DNA from: Rhizobium leguminosarum
GTDB taxonomy: Bacteria > Pseudomonadota > Alphaproteobacteria > Rhizobiales > Rhizobiaceae
Reading direction: 5' to 3'
Length of the DNA: 64,000 nucleotides
Assembly: GCF_001652265.1 (NCBI RefSeq)
Contig: NZ_LWBS01000033.1
Span: 62,001 to 126,000 of the forward strand
Shown one piece after another: positions 7,395 through 15,017 of this stretch. Within the stretch, counting starts at the first letter, position 1. Each line of letters begins with the position of its first letter. The notes beneath the pieces were generated by a model that searched no databases, was not told the origin of the DNA, and saw nothing but the letters and a program-made list of their open reading frames with translations. Position numbers and translations under genes: made by a program.

Positions 7395-9593
7395 CTACCC
7401 CGCGCTCGCCACCTTCGCCGGCGCGAGCGGGGCGGCATCCTTCAGCTTTTCGCCGAGCTTCTTCAGGATGTCAGTCGACTGAACCGAGAGCATGCGTGGC
7501 CGGATAAGCTGCGGCAATCCGTCCTGCGGCTTGGCGGCGACGGTCTTGGCGAGGTCTTTTTCCAAGGGTAAGGGGTTTTCAATGCCGGGGATGGCGCGCA
7601 GCGTGACGCCCTGATGGGCGTAGTCCATGGCGCGCTTGAAGGTCATCGCCGGCAGTGAGCCGCCGGTCATGTTGTTGGTCGAGGTGTAGTCGTCATTGCC
7701 GAACCAGACGGCGCAGGTGTAATTGCCGGTGAAGCCGACGAACCAGGCGTCGCGATAGGCCTGGGTCGTGCCGGTCTTGCCGGCCGTCAGGATGCCGTTG
7801 TCGAGTGCGGCCTTGCGCGCGGTGCCGACATAGGGAACGCGCGACAGCATCTGGTTCATATAGGCGTCGGCCTGTTCGGACAGCACACGTTTCGGCGTCG
7901 GCTCGTCGCGGTCGAAATCGTAAAGCACGTCGCCGTCATAATCGAGGATCTGGGTGATGCCGTGGCGACGCGACTGGTAGCCACCGGCCGGGAAGGTGGC
8001 ATAGGCTGTCGCCTGGTCGAGCACCGTTACCTCGGAAGTGCCGATCGGGATGGTGACGTCGTCGCGGATCGGCGTTTCGACGCCGAGGTTCCTCGCCATC
8101 GCTCGGATCGGCTGAATACCGAGTTTTTCCTTGGCGAGCCGCACCGGCACGGTGTTGATCGACTGGGCGATCGCGGTCTCAAGCGTGATGCGGCCGGCAT
8201 AGTGATTGGCATAGTTATGCGGGCTCCAATTGCCCCAAGAGATCGGTGCGTCGACGATGATCGTCTTCGGCGTCATCCCGCTCTCCATCGCCACCGAATA
8301 GGTGTACACCTTGAAGGAGGAACCCGGCTGGCGCAGCGCTCTGGTGGCGCGGTTGAACTGGCTCTCGCCGTAATCCCGGCCGCCGACCATGGCGCGCACG
8401 GCGCCGCCGTTTTCGATCATCACCATCGCGCCCTGCTTGGCGTGATAGGCTTCGCCATATTCGCGCAGCGACGTCTCGACCGAATCCTCGGCCGCCTGCT
8501 GGATGCCCATGTCGATCGTCGTGCGCACGATCAGCGAATGCTGGTGGAAACGCGGTGAAAGCCGCTGCACCTCGTCGAAGGCCCAGTCGAGGAAGAAATC
8601 GGGCGATTCCACCTCGTTGCGATCGACGACGGTGGCAGGGTTGCGCCTGGCGGCGATCACCTGACCCTCGGTCATCAGCCCGCTTTGGACGAGATTGGTT
8701 AGCACCTCGTTGGCGCGTGCACGCGCCGCCGGCAAGTTGACATGCGGCGCATATTTTGCCGGCGCCTTGAACAGGCCGGCGAGCATGGCGGATTCGGCAA
8801 GGTTCACGTCGGTGATGTTCTTGCCGAAATAGAACTGCGCCGCTGCGGCTGCGCCAAAAGTGCCGCCGCCCATATAGGCGCGGTCGAGATAGGTGGAGAG
8901 GATTTCCTTCTTGGAAAGGTTCGCCTCGAGCCACAATGCCAGGAACGCCTCGGTGACCTTGCGGTCGATCGAGCGTTCATTGGACAGGAACAGGTTTTTG
9001 GCGAGCTGCTGGGTCAGCGTCGAGCCGCCCTGCACGACTTCGCCGGCGCGCGCATTCTCGCTCATGGCGCGGAAGAGGCCGATGAAATCGATGCCGAAAT
9101 GGTCGAAGAAGCGCCGGTCCTCGGTGGCGATCACCGATTTGATCAGCGAATCCGGCAGCTCGTCGATCGGCACGGAATTCTGGTGGATCACGCCGCGATG
9201 GCCGATAACGTTGCCGTAGCGGTCGGTGAAGGTGACGGCGAAATCGCCGCGGTTGCGCCAGTCCTCCTTGGTCGCCTCGAAGGCGGGCTGGGCAAGCAGC
9301 AGAATCAGCACGGAGCCGGCCGCCCCGAGCGTCAGCCCTTCGCCGGCAAGTTCGAAGACCATGCGCTTCCAGCCGCGCACGCGGAAGCGGCGGAAGAAGA
9401 TGGTGATGTCTTCCCAAATCTCGGCGGCGCGGAAGCCGGCGTTCCAGATGGTCGAATCGATCCAGGAATCGATGCGCAGCAGAATGTGACGGCTCTTCGC
9501 CGGCCGCTTTTCCGCCGCCTCGTTCGCCGCTTTTCCGGGCCTGTTTTCTGGCCCGTTTTCTGGCCCATTTCCTGGGTTGTCCGGATCCTGCAC
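7395..9593 (-). CDS. Bifunctional penicillin-binding protein, class A (PBP1 family)
   Basis: 732 aa. It polymerises glycan strands (GT51 glycosyltransferase) and cross-links peptides (transpeptidase) in the periplasm. A cytoplasmic proline-rich head is followed by a membrane anchor near residues 85-100. The GT51 motif ATEDRRFFDHFGID holds the catalytic Glu near 158; GGSTLTQQLAKN is near 189 and the family region near 240 is intact. The transpeptidase motifs are SSFK (Ser425), SIN (478-480) and KTGT (606-609). All catalytic residues appear present. It is a monocistronic leftward gene. Rhizobia carry several class A enzymes, so I give no symbol. Confidence 0.93.
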   Translation of the reverse strand: MQDPDNPGNGPENGPENRPGKAANEAAEKRPAKSRHILLRIDSWIDSTIWNAGFRAAEIWEDITIFFRRFRVRGWKRMVFELAGEGLTLGAAGSVLILLLAQPAFEATKEDWRNRGDFAVTFTDRYGNVIGHRGVIHQNSVPIDELPDSLIKSVIATEDRRFFDHFGIDFIGLFRAMSENARAGEVVQGGSTLTQQLAKNLFLSNERSIDRKVTEAFLALWLEANLSKKEILSTYLDRAYMGGGTFGAAAAAQFYFGKNITDVNLAESAMLAGLFKAPAKYAPHVNLPAARARANEVLTNLVQSGLMTEGQVIAARRNPATVVDRNEVESPDFFLDWAFDEVQRLSPRFHQHSLIVRTTIDMGIQQAAEDSVETSLREYGEAYHAKQGAMVMIENGGAVRAMVGGRDYGESQFNRATRALRQPGSSFKVYTYSVAMESGMTPKTIIVDAPISWGNWSPHNYANHYAGRITLETAIAQSINTVPVRLAKEKLGIQPIRAMARNLGVETPIRDDVTIPIGTSEVTVLDQATAYATFPAGGYQSRRHGITQILDYDGDVLYDFDRDEPTPKRVLSEQADAYMNQMLSRVPYVGTARKAALDNGILTAGKTGTTQAYRDAWFVGFTGNYTCAVWFGNDDYTSTNNMTGGSLPAMTFKRAMDYAHQGVTLRAIPGIENPLPLEKDLAKTVAAKPQDGLPQLIRPRMLSVQSTDILKKLGEKLKDAAPLAPAKVASAG

Positions 9594-9796
9594 GTCCTGT
9601 ATTCCCGCCTGATCGCGCTTCGGTCATGTCCGACGAAAGCGCGAGGCCCGCATATGGCCGTAAAGCTCTCCGATACCGGGAGAGAATTCTCCGAGTATCA
9701 GGAGTATACTGAAGGATTGATTGATTTTGCGGCCGATAACAAGAGAGATGCATGAGGGTCACGCGAATTTGCGGGCCGCTGTTGCATGAAACGACG

Positions 9797-10270
9797 ATGA
9801 ACGATCTGCCCTTCTGGAAGAGCAAGACGCTTGCCGAGATGACCGCCGCCGAGTGGGAAAGCCTCTGCGACGGCTGCGGCCTCTGTTGCCTCAACAAGAT
9901 CGAGGAATGGGATAGCGGCGATATCTATTTCACCTCGGTCAGCTGCAAGCTGCTCGACGGCGAAAGCTGTCGCTGCTCCAGCTATGAGAACCGCTGGGAT
10001 TTCGTGCCGGATTGCGTGCAGCTGACGAAGGAGAACGTGCCGGATATCGCCTGGCTGCCACCGACCTGCGGCTACCGGCTGGTCAATGAAGGCCGCGATC
10101 TCTACTGGTGGCACCCGCTCGTCTCCGGTGACCCGGAGACTGTCCATGCCGCCGGCATTTCCGCGCGAGGCCGCACGACCAACGAAAATGAAATCGATAT
10201 CGACGATCTCGAGGACTATGTGGTCGACTGGCCGCTGACCGTGGGCGAGAAGGACGATGAGGAAGCATAA
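9797..10270 (+). CDS. YcgN/UPF0260 family cysteine-cluster protein
   Basis: 157 aa from the ATG at 9797. The frame also has an ATG at 9752, but family members start close to the [10 protein letters not shown] segment. The cysteine pattern [11 protein letters not shown] near residue 27 with further Cys residues ([26 protein letters not shown]) matches the zinc/iron-cluster-type UPF0260 family, of usual length. Biochemical function is unknown. It is divergent from the penicillin-binding protein and convergent with the TetR gene. Confidence 0.88.
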   Translation: MNDLPFWKSKTLAEMTAAEWESLCDGCGLCCLNKIEEWDSGDIYFTSVSCKLLDGESCRCSSYENRWDFVPDCVQLTKENVPDIAWLPPTCGYRLVNEGRDLYWWHPLVSGDPETVHAAGISARGRTTNENEIDIDDLEDYVVDWPLTVGEKDDEEA

Positions 10271-10276
10271 GCGGGC

Positions 10277-10837
10277 TCAGGATTTCAGCGCTGCGAGGAA
10301 ACGCCGCAGCTCCGCTTCCACATAGGCGGCGACCGGCCCTTCTGCGCTAAAACCCCACCAGATGAGCGAACCCTGCCATTGCGACAGCATCAGCCGGGCC
10401 ATCGTCTCCGGCGCGGTCGCCGATCCGAAACATCGAGCGATCGCCGCCGTCAGCGCTGTTCCCCAGGCGGCCCCTCGGGCGCGCAGCACCGGATCGCGAA
10501 AATCCTCGCGAAGCACCAGCAGCCCCTCACCATAGGCGGCGGCATTGTCGCCGTAATCCTGCGACAAGCCGACGAGCAGCGCAATGGCGCCTTCCGGCGT
10601 TTTCGGCACCGTCCCGGCAAGCCGCGCCGTTTCCGTATCCAGCCTGTCCCAGGCGTGTAGCAATGCTGCGCGCAGCATCGCCGCTTTCGTCGCGAAACGC
10701 TGCACCAGCGTCGAGCCGGAAAGGCCGCTTGCTTTCGCCACCGCCGCAAAGGTCGCCGCATCCGGCCCCTCGGCGTGGATCAGCGCCAGCACCATGGCGA
10801 GAAGCTGTTCATCGGAAAGTGTGCGGCGGCGCGGCAT
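10277..10837 (-). CDS. TetR family transcriptional regulator
   Basis: 186 aa from the ATG at 10837 (ribosome site AGAGGAAT upstream). Longer in-frame starts exist but would run through the operator-like palindrome. The N-terminal helix-turn-helix reads FAAVAKASGLSGSTLVQRF near residues 30-50, with GSTL-RF in place of the common G-LY-HF. The C-terminal half is a ligand-binding helical domain. It is divergent from an SDR at 11020 and a palindrome lies just upstream (10867-10882), suggesting autoregulation. Ligand unknown. Confidence 0.85.
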   Translation of the reverse strand: MPRRRTLSDEQLLAMVLALIHAEGPDAATFAAVAKASGLSGSTLVQRFATKAAMLRAALLHAWDRLDTETARLAGTVPKTPEGAIALLVGLSQDYGDNAAAYGEGLLVLREDFRDPVLRARGAAWGTALTAAIARCFGSATAPETMARLMLSQWQGSLIWWGFSAEGPVAAYVEAELRRFLAALKS

Positions 10838-10866
10838 GAAATTCCTCTTGCATTCGCCGTGAATGT

Positions 10867-10882
10867 AAACGATCATTCGTTT
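10867..10882. promoter_or_regulatory. Palindrome, probable TetR operator
   Basis: Inverted repeat AAACGA-tcat-TCGTTT; arms extend outward to 9 of 10 matching positions (10864-10886). It lies 30 bases upstream of the TetR start and inside the divergent intergenic region, the usual place for a TetR-family binding site. Confidence 0.6.
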
Positions 10883-10904
10883 ATATACAAGGAGCGCCAG
10901 CCGG

Positions 10905-10981
10905 AGCAATTCCAGGAGAAGTGGGAAGCGGTTTTCCGTCCGGAATTGCGTAAAAACAAAGAGTTAAACCCGGGCGTTTCC
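10905..10981 (+). repeat. Rhizobial intergenic repeat, family A, copy 1
   Basis: Starts AGCAATTCCAGGAGAAGTGG and ends GGGCGTTTCC, with an internal TTTTCCGTCCGGAATTGCGT. Closely related copies are at 25183-25263 (same orientation) and 14473-14545 (opposite). It lies between the TetR operator and the SDR start, so it forms much of that gene's untranslated leader or promoter. Confidence 0.75.
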
Positions 10982-11019
10982 ATGACGGCGTGAAGGCTTC
11001 TAGCGTGGAGGATGGAGAA

Positions 11020-11934
11020 GTGACAGCGAACTTGCGGGAGAAAGTGGCCTTGGTGGCGGGTGCTACGCGCGGCGCCGGCCGAGGCATCGCGGTGGAACTC
11101 GGTGCTGCCGGCGCCACCGTCTATGTAACCGGGCGCACGACGCGGGCTCAGCAATCCGAATATTCCAGGCCGGAGACGATCGAAGAGACGGCTGAACTGG
11201 TAACCGCCGCAGGCGGTAAGGGTATCGCCGTGCAGGTGGATCATCTCGTCAAGCAACAGGTCGAGGCGCTGGTCGCCCGCATCCGCGGCGAGGCCGGCCG
11301 GCTCGATATTTTGGTCAACGATATCTGGGGCTGCGAAAAGCTGTTCGAATGGGACAAGGCCGTCTGGGAGCATTCGCTGGACAAGGGCCTGCGCATGCTG
11401 CGGCTCGGCATCGAGACGCATCTGATTACCGCTCATTACGCCTTGCCGCTGATGATCGAGCGGCCCGGCGGGCTGCTGGTCGAGATGACCGACGGCACGG
11501 CCGAATACAATGCCACCCATTACCGGCTGTCTCCCTTTTACGACCTGGTCAAAACCGGTGTCACCCGCATGGCCTGGGCGCATGCGCAAGATTTGGAAAA
11601 ACACGGCGCCACCGCCGTTTCGATCACGCCCGGCTGGCTGCGCTCCGAAATGATGCTGGATGCTTATGGTGTTCGCGAGGAGAACTGGCGCGAGGCGACC
11701 AAGGTGCAGCCGCATTTCGCCATTTCCGAAACCCCGCGCTTCGTCGGCCGCGCCGTTGCGGCTATCGCTTCCGATCCTGACCGCGCCCGCTGGAACGGAC
11801 AATCGCTATCGAGCGGCGCGATCGCCAAGACCTATGGCTTCGACGATATCGACGGTTCGCGGCCGGATTGCTGGCGCTACATGGTGGAAGTGCAGGAGCC
11901 CGGCAGACCAGCGGATGTGACGGGTTATCGCTAG
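11020..11934 (+). CDS. Short-chain dehydrogenase/reductase (SDR)
   Basis: About 304 aa from a GTG at 11020 with GGAG at 11007-11010; an in-frame GTG at 10990 is the alternative and would lie next to the intergenic repeat. The cofactor motif is AGATRGAGRGIA near residue 12. The usual NNAG is replaced by LVNDIWG, and the active-site Tyr-x-x-x-Lys is YDLVK near residue 180. It resembles the DHRS1-like branch of SDRs that carries long insertions. It is divergent from the TetR gene, which likely controls it. Not close to the two AraC-linked SDRs in this window. Confidence 0.8.
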   Translation: MTANLREKVALVAGATRGAGRGIAVELGAAGATVYVTGRTTRAQQSEYSRPETIEETAELVTAAGGKGIAVQVDHLVKQQVEALVARIRGEAGRLDILVNDIWGCEKLFEWDKAVWEHSLDKGLRMLRLGIETHLITAHYALPLMIERPGGLLVEMTDGTAEYNATHYRLSPFYDLVKTGVTRMAWAHAQDLEKHGATAVSITPGWLRSEMMLDAYGVREENWREATKVQPHFAISETPRFVGRAVAAIASDPDRARWNGQSLSSGAIAKTYGFDDIDGSRPDCWRYMVEVQEPGRPADVTGYR

Positions 11935-11942
11935 AACAGCAT

Positions 11943-11969
11943 GATTTTAGGCCGGATCGGCCTAAAATC
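11943..11969. terminator. Strong stem-loop between convergent genes
   Basis: Perfect 12-bp stem GATTTTAGGCCG / CGGCCTAAAATC with a 3-base loop, placed 8 bases after the SDR stop and 33 bases after the desaturase stop on the other strand. It could end transcription from both sides. The same hairpin also occurs inside common Rhizobium intergenic repeats, as far as I recall. Confidence 0.6.
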
Positions 11970-12001
11970 TGAATTAGAGCATGATGCCGCTCTCAAGGCC
12001 G

Positions 12002-13063
12002 TTACTGGGCGGCGGCGAGCCGCGCTGCGTCGCGAAACGAGACCAGTCGCTTCGTCTGTTCGTCCCACAGCACCAGCTTGACGCAACGCAGGCTTTCCAT
12101 GAGCGTGATGCGGCCCATATCGGCAAGCTCAGGATGGTCTCGCAACACCTCCGGCAGCCGGTAGTAAGGCACCCGGCTCGACAGATGATGCACGTGGTGG
12201 ATGCCGATATTGCCGGTGATCCAGCGCAGCACTGGCGGCAGGTCGTAATGCGAGGCACCGTGGAGAGCCGCATGCTGGAACTGCCAGTCCGGCTTCTTCG
12301 ACCAATGTGTTTCCTCGAATTGATGCTGCACGTAGAACAACCAGACGCCGGCAGCACCTGCCAGAAGCACGGTCGGCAGATGCACCAGTAAAAAGGGGAC
12401 GATCCCGACCGCCCAGATCAGCAACGCGGCGACCAGTGCGATGGCAAGATTGGTAGCCATGGTCGAGACCCAGGGCAGGGCACCGGAGCGCATCATGCCG
12501 AAAGGCAGGCGCTGCTTGAAGAGGAACAGCCATGCCGGTCCGATCCCGAACATCACGATCGGGTGCCGGTAGAGCCGGTAGCCAAGCCGGCCCCAGCGCG
12601 ACAGCGCGTTGTATTCGGCGATTGTCAGCGTTTCGATGTCGCCAACGCCGCGTTCGTCCAGGTTTCCGGCCGAGGCGTGGTGTTCCGCATGCGCCCGGCG
12701 CCAATAGTCGTAGGGCGTCAGCGTCAGGATGCCGATCGTGCGTCCAACCCAGTCGTCGACGCGGCGACGGGCGAAAAACGAGCCGTGGCCGCAATCATGC
12801 TGGATCATGAACAGCCGGAGCAGGAAGGCGGCGGCGGGAAGGACGAGGATCAGGCCGGGCCAGAAGCTGTAATGAACCGCTGCCCAGGCGGCGGCCCAGA
12901 ACAGCGCGAAAGGGATGACGGTGACGACAAGCTCGAAAGCGCTGCGTCCGGCTCGTGGCTGGCGATATCCGGCAAGGATCTTCAGCCAGCGCTTTTCAGC
13001 GAAAAGCTCGGCATTCTCCCGGGATCGCTCCGGGTTGTCGTCGGGCTCGCCCAAAGGGGCCAC
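12002..13063 (-). CDS. Membrane fatty acid desaturase
   Basis: 353 aa from a GTG at 13063 with GAGGAA 7 bases upstream. The open frame extends to 13255 but that part overlaps a separate small gene. It is a di-iron integral membrane desaturase with the three histidine boxes HDCGH (residues 89-93), HAEHH (125-129) and HHVHH near the C-terminus. Several hydrophobic segments lie between boxes 2 and 3. It would introduce a double bond into an acyl chain at the inner membrane, with a DesA-type layout. A 38-aa membrane peptide gene lies 38 bases upstream on the same strand. Confidence 0.9.
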   Translation of the reverse strand: MAPLGEPDDNPERSRENAELFAEKRWLKILAGYRQPRAGRSAFELVVTVIPFALFWAAAWAAVHYSFWPGLILVLPAAAFLLRLFMIQHDCGHGSFFARRRVDDWVGRTIGILTLTPYDYWRRAHAEHHASAGNLDERGVGDIETLTIAEYNALSRWGRLGYRLYRHPIVMFGIGPAWLFLFKQRLPFGMMRSGALPWVSTMATNLAIALVAALLIWAVGIVPFLLVHLPTVLLAGAAGVWLFYVQHQFEETHWSKKPDWQFQHAALHGASHYDLPPVLRWITGNIGIHHVHHLSSRVPYYRLPEVLRDHPELADMGRITLMESLRCVKLVLWDEQTKRLVSFRDAARLAAAQ

Positions 13064-13101
13064 TTGGATTTCCTCGCACTCGCTGCGGCGCGCAGATTCG
13101 A

Positions 13102-13218
13102 TCACAGAGTGACGCCGTGAAAGGCGGCGATCGCCGAAAAGCCGAGTGCAATCACCACGGCCGAGCGAATGAGGAAGAGCGGATAGTCGAAGTGGTACAT
13201 CGTATGAAGAGTGGTCAT
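13102..13218 (-). CDS. 38-aa single-pass membrane peptide upstream of desaturase
   Basis: ATG at 13218, stop at 13102-13104. The product starts MTTLHTMYHFDYPLFLIRSA and continues with a hydrophobic helix (VVIALGFSAIAAF) before a short polar tail. An AGGAA sequence lies upstream, spaced rather far (about 13 bases). Same strand and only 38 bases from the desaturase start, so co-transcription is likely. I do not recognise a family. The clean membrane segment and location favour a real gene. Confidence 0.5.
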   Translation of the reverse strand: MTTLHTMYHFDYPLFLIRSAVVIALGFSAIAAFHGVTL

Positions 13219-13357
13219 GGTTGCAGCAATTCCTGTTTTTCTGAGAACATGTCAATGGGTGATGGTGTCACGCCGGAGCGCTGCGCGTTCGACAAGACGC
13301 GCTATCACTTGCGCTGTTATGCGCACGGGGGCGGAGCGGGGGGCTCGACAAGAGGTC

Positions 13358-13501
13358 CTATTTCTTTGGAGCACTGCCCTGCGGGGCGGTTTTGGTCGCC
13401 GTCTTCATCTGATTGGCGAATGTACTTTCCACCTTCGCTGCCTGCTTGTCCTTCTTCGGCTTCCGGACCTCGCGATTGCTTCTTACTTGTCCTTTTGCCA
13501 T
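13358..13501 (-). CDS. Small basic protein (47 aa), MAKGQVRSNRE type
   Basis: ATG at 13501 with AAGGGAGA ribosome site 8 bases upstream. The product begins MAKGQVRSNREVRKPKKDK and is lysine-rich and probably disordered. This N-terminus is one I associate with a short conserved protein of alpha- and betaproteobacteria of unknown role. It is too short for usual gene-finding cut-offs. Confidence 0.7.
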   Translation of the reverse strand: MAKGQVRSNREVRKPKKDKQAAKVESTFANQMKTATKTAPQGSAPKK

Positions 13502-13880
13502 CGATAAAATCTCCCTTTAGATCGAAATTGAAAGCCGCAGCCTGCGTGGTATTCGCCCCGCTTGTCGGTCGCGATCGGAGATCGCGGGATCGTCATGAGG
13601 GGCAACCCGACAACACCGGGCCGCAGGGATGGAATGAAAATGATGCCTGCTGAAACCGCATCGCTGTCTGGAGGCGGATGACCGGAGAGGTCACCAAAAG
13701 CCAAACCCGACGTTGAGACGGGACGTCACCATGCTTTCGCGATCGGGAAAATGGCGGGGCCGGAAATCCGGTCACCGCAAATGCCGCATCGGCCAAATCA
13801 GCGAGCCCTCCTTATAGAGTAAAATTGAGGTGCCATTAAGGCCGTCGCCGCAGGAAAGCCATATTTCCACAGGGCATAAC
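13502..13880. other. Intergenic region, no gene seen
   Basis: About 380 bases upstream of the small basic protein. Frames of 67-73 codons on the minus strand show no family resemblance, ribosome site or codon pattern. Probably promoter region plus non-coding DNA. Confidence 0.35.
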
Positions 13881-13973
13881 GCCTGTCGCGCAAAACTATG
13901 CAGCGATGACGACATGCGTGAAAACAAAGACCTGAAGCGCGAGGAGCGAATATGAAAGATTGCGACCGCCTTA
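13881..13973 (+). repeat. Rhizobial intergenic repeat, family B, copy 1 (degenerate)
   Basis: Contains TGTCGCGCAAAACTATGCAG, then GACATGCGTGAAAAC, then AAGCGCGAGGAGCGAAT and ends GCGACCGCCTTA. Better preserved copies lie at 33983-34088 and 44179-44284. The last three bases of the repeat form the stop codon of the leftward gene ending at 13971. Confidence 0.75.
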
Positions 13974-14306
13974 GTCATTCACCGGAAACAGGCGGATCAG
14001 CTTCGTTCTTTCCATCTCCGCCAAGCCTGATGTCGACATGATGCCGCGGGCCAAACAGAGTTCTATGTCCCGTCCGATATCGACCGGCACCAGCATACCG
14101 CCGGCCTTGAGCAGGCGGTCTGTCATCGACAGAAGCAGATCCACTTTCGCCTGGCAGCCATCGATTTCCAGGAGCGCCACCCGGCGCTCCCTGTCGATGT
14201 CTGCGAGATCCCTAGCCTGTTGCCGTTGTTGGTAAGCCCCGAATTGCACCCATCCGAAATAACCGGCCGCTGCGACGCAGATACAGAGCAAGAGGGTTTT
14301 CCGCAC
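13971..14306 (-). CDS. Hypothetical membrane-anchored protein (111 aa)
   Basis: Starts with GTG at 14306. One N-terminal hydrophobic segment (TLLLCICVAAAGYFGWVQF) anchors or exports a charged helical domain rich in Arg, Asp and Leu. No family recognised. The stop codon TAA is supplied by the edge of the family B repeat, so the original 3' end may have been altered by the repeat. Ribosome site is weak. Confidence 0.5.
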   Translation of the reverse strand: MRKTLLLCICVAAAGYFGWVQFGAYQQRQQARDLADIDRERRVALLEIDGCQAKVDLLLSMTDRLLKAGGMLVPVDIGRDIELCLARGIMSTSGLAEMERTKLIRLFPVND

Positions 14307-14340
14307 AATAATTCTTCGGAGCCGGGCGGCTCACTTGCCT

Positions 14341-14443
14341 CTACAGCGCCGTGCGTCTTTTTAGACGCGCAAAGGACGCTGTAGCACTTTGAATTGCTGC
14401 ATAATTTTGCTCTTAAATCGATTCCGACTTAAGGAATTATGTA
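14341..14443. repeat. Nested-hairpin intergenic repeat
   Basis: An outer stem CTACAGCG / CGCTGTAG (14341-14348 with 14377-14384) encloses an inner hairpin GCGTCT / AGACGC. A tail follows, CACTTTGAATTGCTGCATAA and onward to about 14443. A related outer stem ATAGAGCG / CGCTCTAT occurs at 44103-44146. The pattern is typical of dispersed rhizobial intergenic palindromes. Confidence 0.65.
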
Positions 14444-14472
14444 GCGGAGGATTTCCTGGTTTCCCCGAGTGA

Positions 14473-14545
14473 CGGAAATGCTCTATCTTTTTGATTTTGC
14501 GCAATCCGGAGGCAAACCGCTGCGCACTTTTGCTGGAACTGCTCT
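14473..14545 (-). repeat. Rhizobial intergenic repeat, family A, inverted copy
   Basis: Read on the minus strand it gives AGTTCCAGCAAAAGTGCGCA, GCGGTTTG, CTCCGGATTGCGCAAAAT and GAGCATTTCCGT, aligning with copies at 10905-10981 and 25183-25263. Its edge overlaps the stop codon of the small gene at 14544. Confidence 0.75.
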
Positions 14546-14840
14546 AGCCGACAGCGCGTCTTTCGCGGGGCAATCCCTGTATCGCATATCGGTTAAAGAC
14601 GGGGGTTACCGGTTTCGGCGGCGTCTTCAGCTTGCCGAAATGGTGTTCGAGCGCTTGTGAGAGCAAGGCCGGCGAGGTGACGCCCTCTTCGAACAGCCTG
14701 ATCAACAGTATGGCCGCGACGTTGAAGACACGTTCGTTGCCGATCAGGATTTTGGCGTCGTAGCCGGCGTCGTCGAGCACGCCCTGCAGCATGTCGAGAT
14801 CGGACGAGGTCAGATGCGGCTTTTCGAAAGTGGAAGACAT
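14544..14840 (-). CDS. Small hypothetical protein (98 aa), paralogue of 5167-5373
   Basis: ATG at 14840 with a strong AAAGGAGG ribosome site; upstream in-frame ATGs lack one. The N-terminus TSSDLDMLQGVLDDAGYDAK is followed by a helical domain resembling the 68-aa product at 5167-5373. The C-terminal 30 residues are proline-rich and have no counterpart in the paralogue. The stop lies in the border of a family A repeat. Soluble, function unknown. Confidence 0.65.
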   Translation of the reverse strand: MSSTFEKPHLTSSDLDMLQGVLDDAGYDAKILIGNERVFNVAAILLIRLFEEGVTSPALLSQALEHHFGKLKTPPKPVTPVFNRYAIQGLPRERRAVG

Positions 14841-14984
14841 CGGTCCTCCTTTCATCGGGGCAAGGGTATAAAAACCCTCAGTCGGCAGCGCCCGTACACT
14901 GGCTGCCGAAGTTGCGACCATGCGCCTTTCACCCAGGCAACGCAACGGGATTCTTGCAGCAGATATCGCTCCGGTTCATGAGCA

Positions 14985-15008
14985 GCCCGCACCGGTCAGG
15001 GTGCGGGC
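14985..15008. terminator. Stem-loop downstream of MFS gene
   Basis: Perfect 8-bp stem GCCCGCAC / GTGCGGGC with an 8-base loop, 10 bases beyond the end of the leftward MFS gene. There is no T-run, so it may act as an mRNA 3' stabiliser or a weak terminator. Confidence 0.45.
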
Positions 15009-15017
15009 CGAAGACGG

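Noticed and set aside
14469..14660. 63-codon plus-strand frame
   Set aside because: Its first half is the inverted family A repeat and the rest is antisense to the small gene at 14544.
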